Shown here: one piece after another, positions 36,875 through 46,229 of the stretch
Layout: the number at the start of each line of letters is the position of its first letter
How positions within the stretch are numbered: the first letter of the stretch is position 1
Origin: Hyphomicrobiales bacterium
Lineage (GTDB): Bacteria > Pseudomonadota > Alphaproteobacteria > Rhizobiales > Devosiaceae
NCBI GenBank assembly: GCA_027487555.1
Contig: JAIYDI010000012.1
Span: 35,288-99,287, forward strand
Direction of reading: 5' to 3'
DNA length: 64,000 nt
Translations under genes and position numbers: made by a program
The notes under the pieces: generated by a model
Database searches by the model: none
What the model was told of the DNA's origin: nothing
What the model saw: only the letters and a program-made list of their open reading frames with translations

Positions 36875-38041
36875 ATGGTGTCGGTCAACCTGCCGAACCC
36901 GGACCGCAGCGTCACGGCCTATACGCTTACCGGCACGCCGATTGCGCTGGAGCGGCGGCAGGCGGCGGATTTTCCGCGCATTGCCTATGCGGCGGCGCAT
37001 GTGGTGGCCGATCCGCTCGCGACTTACGACCCCTGGCTGACTCCGGCGATCGACTGGGACACGACGCTGAAATTCCGCCACCGGCTCTGGGATTTGGGGC
37101 TCGGCATCGCCGAGGCGATGGACACGGCGCAGCGCGGCATGGGGCTCGGTTGGGCCGAGGCACAGGAGCTGATCCGCCGCTCTGTGGCCGAGGCGCGGAC
37201 GCGGTCCGATGCGCTGATCGCCTATGGCGCGGGCACCGACCACCTGGCGCCGGGGCCGGATGTGAGCCTCGACGACATCATCCGCGCCTATGAGGAGCAG
37301 GTCGGCTTCGTCGAAGGCGAGGGCGGTCGTGTGATCCTGATGGCGTCGCGGGCCCTGGCGAAGGCGGCGCGCTCCGCCGACGATTATGCGACGGTCTATG
37401 GCCGGATTCTCGGGCAGGCAAAGCAGCCGGTGATCATGCACTGGCTGGGGGAAATGTTCGACCCGGCGCTTGAGGGCTACTGGGGCAGCAAAGACCATTA
37501 TGGGGCGATGGACACCTGCCTCGCGGTGATTGCGGCCAATGCCGACAAGGTCGATGGCATCAAGATTTCGTTGTTGTCGAAAGAGAAGGAGATCGCCATG
37601 CGCCGCCGCCTCCCCGAGGGCGTGCGCATGTATACGGGCGACGATTTCAACTATGCCGAACTGATCGCCGGGGATGCAGCCGGGCATTCGGATGCGCTGC
37701 TCGGGATTTTCGACGCCATCGCGCCCGCAGCCTCGGCGGCACTGGCCGCGCTGGGGCGGGGTGACGAGTCGGGCTTCCATGCGCTGCTCGCGCCGACTGT
37801 GCCGCTCAGCCGGCACGTCTTTGCGGCTCCGACGCGGTTCTACAAGACCGGCGTGGTGTTTCTCGCCTGGCTGAACGGGCTGCAGGGGCACTTCACGATG
37901 GTGGGCGGACAGGAATCGGGCCGCTCGGTGCAGCATTTCGCCGAACTGTTCCGGCTGGCGGATCAGGCGCGGGTGCTGGCCGACCCCGAGCTTGCCGCGC
38001 GCCGGATGCGGGCGTTTCTGAGCGTGCACGGGGTCGGGTGA
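36875..38041 (+). CDS. DUF993 family protein (dihydrodipicolinate synthase-like barrel)
   Basis: A 388-residue protein of the DUF993 family, distantly related to the DapA/N-acetylneuraminate lyase superfamily of Schiff-base aldolases. The VDGIKISLLSKEKE segment places Lys230 where DapA-type enzymes carry the Schiff-base lysine. The region PVIMHWLGEMFDPALEGYWG is a family hallmark. It begins two bases after the oxidoreductase stop, hence coupled. In this context it probably cleaves or dehydrates a keto-sugar made by the oxidoreductases. The reaction is not established. Confidence 0.8.
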   Translation: MVSVNLPNPDRSVTAYTLTGTPIALERRQAADFPRIAYAAAHVVADPLATYDPWLTPAIDWDTTLKFRHRLWDLGLGIAEAMDTAQRGMGLGWAEAQELIRRSVAEARTRSDALIAYGAGTDHLAPGPDVSLDDIIRAYEEQVGFVEGEGGRVILMASRALAKAARSADDYATVYGRILGQAKQPVIMHWLGEMFDPALEGYWGSKDHYGAMDTCLAVIAANADKVDGIKISLLSKEKEIAMRRRLPEGVRMYTGDDFNYAELIAGDAAGHSDALLGIFDAIAPAASAALAALGRGDESGFHALLAPTVPLSRHVFAAPTRFYKTGVVFLAWLNGLQGHFTMVGGQESGRSVQHFAELFRLADQARVLADPELAARRMRAFLSVHGVG

Positions 38042-38135
38042 TGAGGTTCGCCGCAGGAGTTTGCCCCACGCGCGATGCTACTCCGGCCTTCTCCGGGATG
38101 ACATCGAGTGTGGTTGCTTGCCCATGGGCCAATCG

Positions 38136-38963
38136 ATGACCCAAAACCTTTCCATCAACCTCGCGACCCTGCGCAATGGCTGGAGCTTCGGCGAAATGGT
38201 CGATGGCTGCCTGAGAGCAGGCATCACCGCGATTTCGCCGTGGCGCGACCAGGTGGCGAGCGTGGGGCTCGCGGAAGCGGCGCGCATCGTGAAAGCGAAC
38301 GGCTTGCGCGTCACCGGTCTCTGCCGCGGCGGCATGTTTCCGGCCGAGACGGCGGCGGGCCGGCGGGCGGCGATCGACGACAATCTGCGCGCCATCGAGG
38401 AAGCCGCGGCGCTCGGCGCCGATTGCCTCGTGCTGGTCGTGGGCGGATTGCCCGGTTCGAGCAAGGATATCGCGGACGCGCGGCAGATGGTGGTGGACGG
38501 CATGGCCGCGATGCTGCCGGCCGCGCGGGCGGCGGGCGTGCCGCTCGCCATCGAGCCTTTGCACCCGATGTATGCGGCAGATCGGGCGTGCGTGAACACC
38601 ATCGACCAGGCGCTCGATATCGCCGAGCAACTGGGCGAGGGGGTCGGCGTCGCCATCGACGTCTACCACGTGTGGTGGGACCCGAAACTCGCCGACGCCA
38701 TAGCGCGGGCGGGGCGCCTGCAGCGCATCTACGCGCACCATATCTGCGACTGGCTGGTGCCGACCCGCGACATGCTGCTCGACCGCGGCATGATGGGCGA
38801 CGGCGTGATCGATCTCTCCGGAATCCGCCGGATGATCGAGGCCGCCGGCTATCACGGCCCGCAGGAAGTGGAGATTTTCTCCAAGGAGAATTGGTGGCTG
38901 CGCCCGGGCGACGAGACGCTGGCCACGTGCGTCGAGCGCTACGAGAGCGTGTGCGGGGCGTGA
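38136..38963 (+). CDS. Sugar phosphate isomerase/epimerase (AP-endonuclease 2 fold)
   Basis: A 275-residue TIM barrel of the xylose-isomerase-like/AP_endonuc_2 family. Metal ligands of the fold are visible: Glu in PLAIEPLHPMYA, Asp and His in VAIDVYHVWWDP, His in IYAHHICDW, and Glu in QEVEIFSKENW. Family members isomerise or epimerise keto-sugars, or eliminate from 3-keto-glycosides. The start is ambiguous between ATG 38124 and 38136; neither has a strong ribosome site. It lies 94 bases after the DUF993 gene. Confidence 0.82.
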   Translation: MTQNLSINLATLRNGWSFGEMVDGCLRAGITAISPWRDQVASVGLAEAARIVKANGLRVTGLCRGGMFPAETAAGRRAAIDDNLRAIEEAAALGADCLVLVVGGLPGSSKDIADARQMVVDGMAAMLPAARAAGVPLAIEPLHPMYAADRACVNTIDQALDIAEQLGEGVGVAIDVYHVWWDPKLADAIARAGRLQRIYAHHICDWLVPTRDMLLDRGMMGDGVIDLSGIRRMIEAAGYHGPQEVEIFSKENWWLRPGDETLATCVERYESVCGA

Positions 38964-39084
38964 CGGTCAGGTTGCGTAGAACGTTGCACAAAATCCGGCG
39001 CTGCCGTACCCATTGGCCGGAAGGCGACTTGCGCTGCTGAAGGGCAGCAGTAAGCTTGCGCGCGAAGAAAAAGGGGGAAGACCC

Positions 39085-40071
39085 ATGCATATTCTGATCA
39101 TCGGCGCGGCGGGGATGGTGGGGCGGAAGCTCACGGCGGCGCTGGTCAAGTCCGGGTCGCTGCGCGGCAAGGACATCACGCGGTTGTCGCTGGTGGACGT
39201 GGTGCTGCCAGAGGCTGTGGCGTTCAAGTCGGAAGTGACGGCGCGCGCCGCCGACCTCTCGATACAGGCGGATGCTGAGGGGCTCGTGCAGAGCCGCCCA
39301 GACGTGATCTTCCATCTTGCCGCGATCGTTTCGGGCGAAGCCGAAATGGATTTCGACAAGGGCTACCGCATCAACCTCGACGGCACGCGCTACCTGCTGG
39401 AAGCCATCCGCCAGGAGGGTCTGAAGCGCCCGTATCTGCCGCGGCTTGTGTTCACATCCTCGATTGGTGTGTTCGGCGCACCGTTCCCCGACGCGATCAG
39501 TGACGAGTTCTTCCTGACCCCGCTCACATCCTACGGCACGCAGAAGGCGATCTGCGAGTTGCTGCTCAACGACTATTCGCGCAAGGGCTTTGTCGACGGG
39601 ATCGGCATCCGCTTGCCGACAATCACCATTCGTCCGGGTAAGCCGAACCTTGCGGCGTCTGGCTTCTTCTCCAACATCCTTCGCGAGCCCTTGAGCGGCC
39701 TTGAAGCCGTACTGCCGGTCTCGCGCGATGTGCGTCACTGGTTCGCGAGCCCGCGCGCCGCGGTGAGCTTCCTGCTGCATGCAGCCGAAATCGACGGCGC
39801 AAAGATGGGCTGGCGCCGGACGATTTCCGCGCCGGGCCTTTCGGCGACGGTCGGCGAGGAAATCGACGCCTTGCGCCGTGTGGCTGGCGAAAAGGCCGTG
39901 GCGCTGATCAAGGAAGTGCCCGATGAACGGATCATCAAGATCGTCGACGGCTGGCCGCGCAATTTCGATACGAAGCGGGCGGAATCGCTCGGCTTCAAGG
40001 CTGAAAAGACCATGGACGAAATCATCCGTATCCATATCGAGGATGAGCTTGGCGGCAAGCTGGGTGTATAA
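39085..40071 (+). CDS. denD: D-erythronate dehydrogenase-like NAD-dependent epimerase/dehydrogenase
   Basis: A 328-residue extended short-chain dehydrogenase. It shows the NAD-binding ILIIGAAGMVGRKLTAALV (residues 3-21), the Ser of FTSSIGVFGAPFP, and the active-site Tyr-Lys in SYGTQKAICELLLNDYSRKG. It continues with IRLPTITIRPGKPNLAASGF, typical of the DenD group that oxidises D-erythronate to 2-oxo-tetronate. AAGGGGGAAG lies 5 bases before the start. It ends the carbohydrate locus. DenD activity is inferred from family resemblance; other tetronate genes (OtnC, OtnI, OtnK) are absent, so the physiological substrate may differ. Confidence 0.75.
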   Translation: MHILIIGAAGMVGRKLTAALVKSGSLRGKDITRLSLVDVVLPEAVAFKSEVTARAADLSIQADAEGLVQSRPDVIFHLAAIVSGEAEMDFDKGYRINLDGTRYLLEAIRQEGLKRPYLPRLVFTSSIGVFGAPFPDAISDEFFLTPLTSYGTQKAICELLLNDYSRKGFVDGIGIRLPTITIRPGKPNLAASGFFSNILREPLSGLEAVLPVSRDVRHWFASPRAAVSFLLHAAEIDGAKMGWRRTISAPGLSATVGEEIDALRRVAGEKAVALIKEVPDERIIKIVDGWPRNFDTKRAESLGFKAEKTMDEIIRIHIEDELGGKLGV

Positions 40072-40079
40072 AGCTTAGG

Positions 40080-40102
40080 GGCGGCCGGTAACGCCGCCTT
40101 TA
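40080..40102 (+). terminator. Weak hairpin after the denD-like gene
   Basis: GGCGGC (40080-40085) pairs with GCCGCC (40093-40098), followed by TTTA. A plausible but weak terminator. Confidence 0.4.
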
Positions 40103-40185
40103 CCCAAGCTTGCTGAACCTCTGGAGGTTAAGCCTCAGTCAAGGAGTCCCCCGGCAATATTCGCCGAATTTGCCTGGGGGCAGTT

Positions 40186-40647
40186 TTGCAGATAGCCATA
40201 GTAGACGACAGCAAGAGCAGCCTCGCCATGCTTTCGCATGTGCTGAGTGGGCTGGATGATGTCGAGGTCACATCGTACCTCTCCCCGATTGTTGCGCTGG
40301 CGGCCGCAGAGACGTTTCAGTTCGATCTGATGCTGGTCGATCAGGTGATGCCGGACCTGAGCGGCATTGAACTGAGCTGGCGCCTGCGCCAACTACCCGA
40401 CTATCGCGCCGTGCCGATCATCATGGTCACATCCGACAATGACCGCATGTTGCGCGTCGAGGCCTACAATGCGGGCGTGACGGATTTCATCAGCAAGCCG
40501 TTCGACCAGATCGAACTTGTGGCACGGGTGCGCAACCTCCTCGCGCTCAGACGCGCGCAACTCGAGCTCGCCGACCGGGCGGAATGGTTGGCCCGGGAGG
40601 TCGATGTCGCGACCCGACGCCTCCAGAAGCGCGACGACCAGGTGTAG
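40186..40647 (+). CDS. Stand-alone response regulator receiver protein
   Basis: A 153-residue CheY-like receiver: acidic pair in IAIVDDSKSS (residues 7-8), phospho-acceptor Asp in LMLVDQVMPD (about residue 52), Thr in IIMVTSDND, Lys in ISKPFDQIEL. After the receiver there is a 35-residue helical tail (RRAQLELADRAEWLAREVDV) like the linker that joins receiver and HD-GYP domains in RpfG-type proteins, but the output domain is missing. The start is TTG with GGGGG upstream. No histidine kinase is nearby. Its partner and output are unknown. Confidence 0.8.
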   Translation: MQIAIVDDSKSSLAMLSHVLSGLDDVEVTSYLSPIVALAAAETFQFDLMLVDQVMPDLSGIELSWRLRQLPDYRAVPIIMVTSDNDRMLRVEAYNAGVTDFISKPFDQIELVARVRNLLALRRAQLELADRAEWLAREVDVATRRLQKRDDQV

Positions 40648-41183
40648 TCGCTTCTGGCGCCAGCGACGCAGGACAGCGCTCCCCTGATGGGTTGTGCCCG
40701 CGCCGATACGCCTGGGCCCGGATCATCCCGCTCAACGGCAGCATGGCCTGGATGCCGCGGGCCATAGCCACCGAACCGCCGACGCGGGCCGAGCCATTGG
40801 CGGGCCGCACCATCACCTTGCCGGGCATCCCGAGGCGACGTGCCCTATCCTGCCGGATACGCAAGGCCCCGCGGATGGTGAAGGGCGGGCAGCACCCGCC
40901 CGAGCCGTCTTTCTCGAAAGTCCCGGTCGACACAGTTTTAACAGCACCAGCTGAAGATAAGAGTTTAGCGATGAGCCAAACGGCCAGTTTGCCTCGGTTT
41001 TTGAATTCAGTCTGAATTCGAACTTATAACTTCCCGCGCTTTCGCGGCAGACGCGTTAGCAGGCAGGTAACGGCCCTGCAGCTTCCCCCCTTCGCAGAGC
41101 AATCGCGGTCGGTAGGTTCCGCCCCATGAGGGATCGGGCGTGACCAATAGTGGTCGCGTCGGATTTGGCTGGGGAGCCATGCG
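40648..41183. other. Gene-free gap before the large RTX gene
   Basis: About 536 bases. I checked all frames for a continuing HD-GYP or GGDEF domain and saw none. An antisense open frame (40547-40933) has no recognisable content. The last 200 bases are more AT-rich and should hold the promoter of the RTX gene. Confidence 0.5.
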
Positions 41184-44100
41184 ATGACTGTACAGAGCGT
41201 GAAGACCTATCAGATGCTCGTTGACCCCGTGGCTGGATCCACGGGAACGGGGCTCGATCAACTCGTGGACACCATCGGGGCGGACCCGGGGCTCGCCGGC
41301 GCCAATGACAGTGCGCAGATCGCGGGCGGCGCGGCTGCGGCCAATGGGCTCAACGCCATCATCATTGAGGCGATCGCCAATAGCGAAGTCGGCGCCCGCA
41401 TCGCGGAGAGCGGCGGCGTGTTCTTCGAATATGACGTGCAACTGCTGAATTCCTGGATTCGCGCCAACCGGCTCACCGAATGGACTGCGCTGCACGGCGA
41501 CGACGAAGGCGGGGAGGAGACCGGGTTCCACCTGGTGCAGAATGACGGCGCGACGACGAGCCATCGCGGCCAGAACCTGGTCAACACAGTTATCGACGGT
41601 ATTCATCACCTTGGCTTCGAGATCGTCGGCGAAACTCTGGTGAACGAAGACGGCGACGCCAACGCCAGCCTCTCGCAGGTGGCGAACTGGCTGACGCAGT
41701 TCTACACCGACCATTCGACGACGGGCACCGGGCTCGACCGCATCACCAATGCCGTGATGGCGGACAAGGGGCTGGGGAACAACATTCCCGAGCAGGAGAT
41801 CGAGGATGGTGCCGACGCGGCGGACAGCCTCAATCAGCTGATCGTCGACGCGATTGACGCGACCGGCGCGAACGCCGACGGCAAGATCGATGCAGCCGAT
41901 GTGCTGGCGATCAATGCCTGGATCCGCGCCGATGCCGGGCGGCTGGCGATCTTCACCGAGTATCACGGCGACGACGAGAACGGCTCGGAAACCGGCTTCC
42001 ACCTGGTGCAGAATGACGGCGCCTCGACCACTTATTTCGGCCAGAACCTCATCAACACCGTCGCGGACGGGCTCTATCATATCGGCTTCGAGATAGAGGA
42101 TGGCCGCTTCGTCAACGAAGATGGCGACGCCAATGCCACGGTGGAGGATGTCGCCTCGTGGCTCGACTATTTCTACTCGGACCATTCGACAACCGGAACG
42201 GGACTCGACCGGATCACCGACACGATCATGATCGATCGAGGGCTCAGCAAGTGGACCACCGCTGACGACATCAACGAAGGTGCCGCAGCCGCAGACGGCC
42301 TCAACCACTTGATCGATGACGGCTTTGCCGCCAACGACGCGACCGCCGACGGGTGGATCACCATCGAGGACCTGATGGCGCTCAATACCTGGGTGAAGGC
42401 GGATCCCGGGCGCTACGCGCAGTTCATTGCGCTGCATGGCGACGACGAGGACGGCGAGGAGACCGGCTATCATCTGGTGCAGAACGACGGCGGCTCGGTC
42501 AGATATTTCGGCGAGAACCTGATCAACACCGTTGCCGACGGCATCTACCATTTCGGCTTCGATATCGAAAATGGCCGCTTTCAGAACGAGGACGGTAACC
42601 AGAACCAGACCCTTTCCGATGTTTCGGCCTGGCTCAACTACTTCTACCTTGGCAAGGCCATCACTTACGGCACCGATAGTGCCGACGTGATCGATGGCAC
42701 GGATGCCGGCGAGCAATTGCTGGGCGAGGGCGGCGACGACGTGCTCAACGCCGGCGAGGGCGACGACCTGCTGTACGGCGGCTGGGGTGACGACATCCTG
42801 AATGGCGGGGCAGGGAGCGACCTGCTCTATGGTGACAGCGGGGACGACCTGCTTGATGGCGGCGAGGATGGCGACAGCTACCACGTGACCGGCAACATGG
42901 CCGATGGCTGGTCCAGCTGGCAGGGCTTCGACAGCTATATCGATACCGGCGCGAGTGGCACGGACAGGATCGTCGCCTACGGCGACAATGTCGACATCGG
43001 CATGACCAGTTTCACCGAACAGAGCGGCATCGAGGAGATCGACGCAACGGCCGCCACGGGCGACGTTCGGATCGTTGGTGACTGGCAGTCGAATACGCTG
43101 GATTTCCATGCGACGACACTGCTCGGCACTATCGTCATCGACGCAGGTCACGGCGAAGACACTGTCGTGGGGTCCGCCGAGGACAACCATATCGTCGGTG
43201 GCGGCGGCGACGATCACCTTGACGGTTGGCTCGGCGGCGACACCTATGCGGTGAGCGGAAACGTCGAGGGGGGCTGGGAGAGCTTCGAGGGGTTCGACAC
43301 CTACGGTGATTCCGGCGATGACGGTGCCTGGGACCGGATTGTCGCCACAGGCGAGGACGTGGATATCGGCGTTACCGGCTTCGGGCCCGGCAGCGGCATC
43401 GAAGAGATCGACGCTTCTGGCGTGACCGGAACCACCCGGCTTTTGGGTACCTGGGAAGCGAACCTGATCGACCTGTCGGGCGTGCAACTCACCGGCGAAA
43501 TCGTCATTGACGGTGGCCATGGCGACGACACGATCACCGGCAATGCCGAAGACAATGTGATTGTCGGCGGTGGCGGCGACGACAGCCTCGACGGCGCAGG
43601 CGGCAGCGACAGCTATATCGTGAGGGGCAACGCGGCTGAGGGGTGGTGCAGCTTCGAGGGCTACGACACTTATGCCGACACCGGCGCCACCGGCACCGAC
43701 GCGATCGTTGCGATTGGCGAGGATGTCGATATCGGCGTTACCGGCTTCGGCCCCGACACAGGGATCGAACTGATCGACGCGACAGGCGCAACGGGGCTGG
43801 TGCGTATTGCCGGCACCTGGCAAGCTAACCTGCTGGACTTCCGCGGCGTGACGCTGAGCGGACACAGCCTCGATACGCCCTATGGCGTGACGCTCGACAG
43901 CAATATCGTGCTGGACGGCGGCTCGGGCGACGACACGATGTTTGGCAATGACGATGCCAACACGATCCTCGGTGGCACCGGCGACGATACTCTGGATGGC
44001 GGCAATGGCGGCGACCTGTATGTGGTGAGCGGCAACGCGGCCGATGGCTGGTGCAGCTTCAATGGTTACGACACCTATGCTGATACGGGCCTGGCCGGAA

Positions 44101-45794
44101 CCGACACCATTCTCGCCATCGGCGAGGACGTCGATATAGGCTTCAAGGCTTTCTCGGCGGCGAGCGGGATCGAGGCGATCGACGGCACCAAGGCGACTGG
44201 CACGGTTCGGTTGCTTGGCACCTGGGAAGCCAACACGCTGGATTTCCGCACGGTGACACTGCTCGGCGGCAATTTCGAGATCGACGGCGGCTATGGCAGC
44301 GACACGATCTTCGGCTCGGCGCTCGGTGACATCATCACCGGCGGCGGTGGCAACGACAAGCTGAACGGCGGCGAGGGCGGCGATACCTATGAGGTGACCG
44401 GCAATGTCGCGGGCGGCTGGCAGAGCTTCCAGGACTACGACACCTATGCCGATACCGGTACGGGCGGCACGGACACCATCAAGGCGTTCGGCAAGAACGT
44501 CGATATCGGGCTCACCGCCTTTTCTGCCGCGAGCGGGATCGAGGTGATCGACGCGAGCGCGGCGACGGGCACTGTGCGCTTGCTTGGCACCTGGGAAGCC
44601 AACACGCTCGATTTCCGCGGCACCACGCTCTTGGGCGACAACATCGCCATTGATGCCGGCTATGGCAATGACACGATCTACGGCTCGTCGGGCAATGACG
44701 TCATCGTCGCAGGCGGCGGCAATGACTGGGTGAATGGCGGCGACGGCAGCGACACCTACAAGGTGACCGGCAATGTCGCGGGCGGCTGGTCGAGCTTCCA
44801 GGACTACGACACCTACAAGGATACCGGCACGACCGGCACCGACACGATCAAGGCGGTGGGCGGCAATGTCGATATCGGCATGACCAGCTTCACGGCGGCC
44901 GCAACCGGCATCGAAATCATCGATGGCACGGCGGCGACGGGCCAGGTCCGACTGCTCGGCGACTGGCAGGCGAACACCCTCGATTTCCGCGGCATCACCT
45001 TCGTGGGCGGCAATATCGTCATCGACGGGGGCGATGGCGACGACACCATCTTCGGTACGGCCGAGGCCAACAGCATTATCGGCGGGGGCGGCAACGACAA
45101 GCTGAACGGCGACGATGGCGGCGACACGTACCGGGTGACCGGTGCCTTTCACTCGAGCTTCACCGGCTTCGACAGCTACAGCGATACCGGGGCGTCGGGC
45201 GTCGACACCATCAAGGCCGTGGGCAACAACAAGGTGGATATCGGGCTCGCGGGCTTCGGGCCGAACTCGGGCATCGAGGTGATCGATACCACCGGGGCGG
45301 TGAACCAGGTGCGGCTGCTGGGCAATGCCACGGCGGATGTGCTGAACTTCTCGGGCGTCACCTTCGTGGGCAGCAATATCCTGATCGATGCCGGCGCCGG
45401 CGCCGACACGGTGACGGGCAACGGCCAGGCCAACCTGATCAATGGCGGCCTCGGCAACGACGTGCTGACCGGCGGGCTCGGGGCCGACCTGTTCCGCTTC
45501 GATACCGCGCTGAACAAGACCAGCAATGTCGACCGCATCACGGATTTCACGGTGGTGGACGACACGTTCCAGCTCGATGACGCGGTGTTCAAGAAGCTGG
45601 CGGCGGGCGCGCTGAAGGCGGCGGATTTCGTCACCGGCAGCAAGGCGCTCGATGCCTCGGACCGCATTGTCTACAACGCGACCACCGGCGACGTCTTCTA
45701 CGATGCCGACGGCTCGGGCTCGGGCGCGGCGCTGCTGTTTGCCAAGGTGGCGGCGGGAACGGCGCTGACTGCGGCGGATTTCCTCATCATCTAG
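41184..45794 (+). CDS. Giant RTX calcium-binding protein with two repeat families
   Basis: A 1536-residue acidic protein without a signal peptide, expected to leave by type I secretion. The N-terminal part (about residues 10-490) has three tandem copies, about 156 residues apart, of a domain marked by TGTGLDRIT, HGDDExGxETGFHLVQNDG, NLINTVADGxYHxGF and NEDGDANA. Similar domains accompany RTX proteins and bacterial heme peroxidases. From about 495 come RTX nonapeptides interleaved with seven copies of a roughly 115-120-residue unit (GDTYxVTGNVAGGWxSF, YDTYADTGTxGTD, VDIGxTxF, ATGTVRLLGTWEANTLDF). A C-terminal RTX end-domain with DRITDFTVVDDTFQLDDAVF follows. GGGGAG lies 7 bases before the ATG. 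Probably an adhesin or surface-layer/biofilm protein; no T1SS genes are adjacent. Confidence 0.85.
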   Translation: MTVQSVKTYQMLVDPVAGSTGTGLDQLVDTIGADPGLAGANDSAQIAGGAAAANGLNAIIIEAIANSEVGARIAESGGVFFEYDVQLLNSWIRANRLTEWTALHGDDEGGEETGFHLVQNDGATTSHRGQNLVNTVIDGIHHLGFEIVGETLVNEDGDANASLSQVANWLTQFYTDHSTTGTGLDRITNAVMADKGLGNNIPEQEIEDGADAADSLNQLIVDAIDATGANADGKIDAADVLAINAWIRADAGRLAIFTEYHGDDENGSETGFHLVQNDGASTTYFGQNLINTVADGLYHIGFEIEDGRFVNEDGDANATVEDVASWLDYFYSDHSTTGTGLDRITDTIMIDRGLSKWTTADDINEGAAAADGLNHLIDDGFAANDATADGWITIEDLMALNTWVKADPGRYAQFIALHGDDEDGEETGYHLVQNDGGSVRYFGENLINTVADGIYHFGFDIENGRFQNEDGNQNQTLSDVSAWLNYFYLGKAITYGTDSADVIDGTDAGEQLLGEGGDDVLNAGEGDDLLYGGWGDDILNGGAGSDLLYGDSGDDLLDGGEDGDSYHVTGNMADGWSSWQGFDSYIDTGASGTDRIVAYGDNVDIGMTSFTEQSGIEEIDATAATGDVRIVGDWQSNTLDFHATTLLGTIVIDAGHGEDTVVGSAEDNHIVGGGGDDHLDGWLGGDTYAVSGNVEGGWESFEGFDTYGDSGDDGAWDRIVATGEDVDIGVTGFGPGSGIEEIDASGVTGTTRLLGTWEANLIDLSGVQLTGEIVIDGGHGDDTITGNAEDNVIVGGGGDDSLDGAGGSDSYIVRGNAAEGWCSFEGYDTYADTGATGTDAIVAIGEDVDIGVTGFGPDTGIELIDATGATGLVRIAGTWQANLLDFRGVTLSGHSLDTPYGVTLDSNIVLDGGSGDDTMFGNDDANTILGGTGDDTLDGGNGGDLYVVSGNAADGWCSFNGYDTYADTGLAGTDTILAIGEDVDIGFKAFSAASGIEAIDGTKATGTVRLLGTWEANTLDFRTVTLLGGNFEIDGGYGSDTIFGSALGDIITGGGGNDKLNGGEGGDTYEVTGNVAGGWQSFQDYDTYADTGTGGTDTIKAFGKNVDIGLTAFSAASGIEVIDASAATGTVRLLGTWEANTLDFRGTTLLGDNIAIDAGYGNDTIYGSSGNDVIVAGGGNDWVNGGDGSDTYKVTGNVAGGWSSFQDYDTYKDTGTTGTDTIKAVGGNVDIGMTSFTAAATGIEIIDGTAATGQVRLLGDWQANTLDFRGITFVGGNIVIDGGDGDDTIFGTAEANSIIGGGGNDKLNGDDGGDTYRVTGAFHSSFTGFDSYSDTGASGVDTIKAVGNNKVDIGLAGFGPNSGIEVIDTTGAVNQVRLLGNATADVLNFSGVTFVGSNILIDAGAGADTVTGNGQANLINGGLGNDVLTGGLGADLFRFDTALNKTSNVDRITDFTVVDDTFQLDDAVFKKLAAGALKAADFVTGSKALDASDRIVYNATTGDVFYDADGSGSGAALLFAKVAAGTALTAADFLII
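42871..45370 (+). repeat. Seven tandem coding repeats of about 350-370 bp
   Basis: The DNA encodes seven units marked by a GDTYxV...GGWxSF block and a VRLLGTWEANTLDF-like block. Copies four and five keep long stretches almost identical at DNA level (near 44160-44260 and 44530-44630), pointing to recent duplication; the outer copies are diverged. Confidence 0.75.
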
Positions 45795-45915
45795 CGTTCA
45801 CGAGCTTGCCGGCCGGGCGTTGCGGCCCCGGTCGGCATGCCGTTGTTGCGGCGGCGGAGGCGGAGCGGGAACGCTCCGCCTTTGCGCCTCTGGCGGGCGG
45901 GAGAGGGCGGCGCGC

Positions 45916-46218
45916 TCACTTCCACTCGGGCGGCGGATGCTTGGCGGGCCGCTCGGGGACGAACACTGCGCGCAGCGCGACCACCACGCCGCCCAGCGCC
46001 AGCAGCGCCATCAGCCCCAGAAAGATCTCCACCGTCCAGAACTGCAGCGGCTGCGTATCGCGGGAAAAATGGATGCCGCCGCGCCCGAGCGCCACGACGC
46101 CGGTGACATGGGCATCGACGACGAAATAGCCGAGCGCGCCCGCGGCGAGCAGCGCCCCGAACGCGGTCAGCAGCGGCTGCGGCTTCGCGGGTTTCGGCGG
46201 CTCGTTGGGGATGCCCAT
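45916..46218 (-). CDS. Small membrane protein, hypothetical
   Basis: A 100-residue protein with two predicted helices (LLTAFGALLAAGALGYFVV and VEIFLGLMALLALGGVVVAL) joined by a segment with GRGGIHFSRDTQPLQFW. The N-terminus is Pro/Lys-rich (NEPPKPAKPQP). It lies 11 bases after the next upstream gene on the same strand, so the two are probably co-transcribed. No family is recognised. Confidence 0.65.
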   Translation of the reverse strand: MGIPNEPPKPAKPQPLLTAFGALLAAGALGYFVVDAHVTGVVALGRGGIHFSRDTQPLQFWTVEIFLGLMALLALGGVVVALRAVFVPERPAKHPPPEWK

Positions 46219-46229
46219 GGTTGCCCCCC

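Noticed and set aside
40648..40933. A missing HD-GYP or GGDEF domain in another frame after the receiver gene
   Set aside because: None of the frames shows HD-GYP or GGDEF motifs, so a simple frameshift is not supported.
41007..45152. A 1381-codon open frame antisense to the large RTX gene
   Set aside because: It mirrors the periodic, GC-rich repeats of the RTX gene and its product (Val/Ala/Asp-rich) has no domain or ribosome site.
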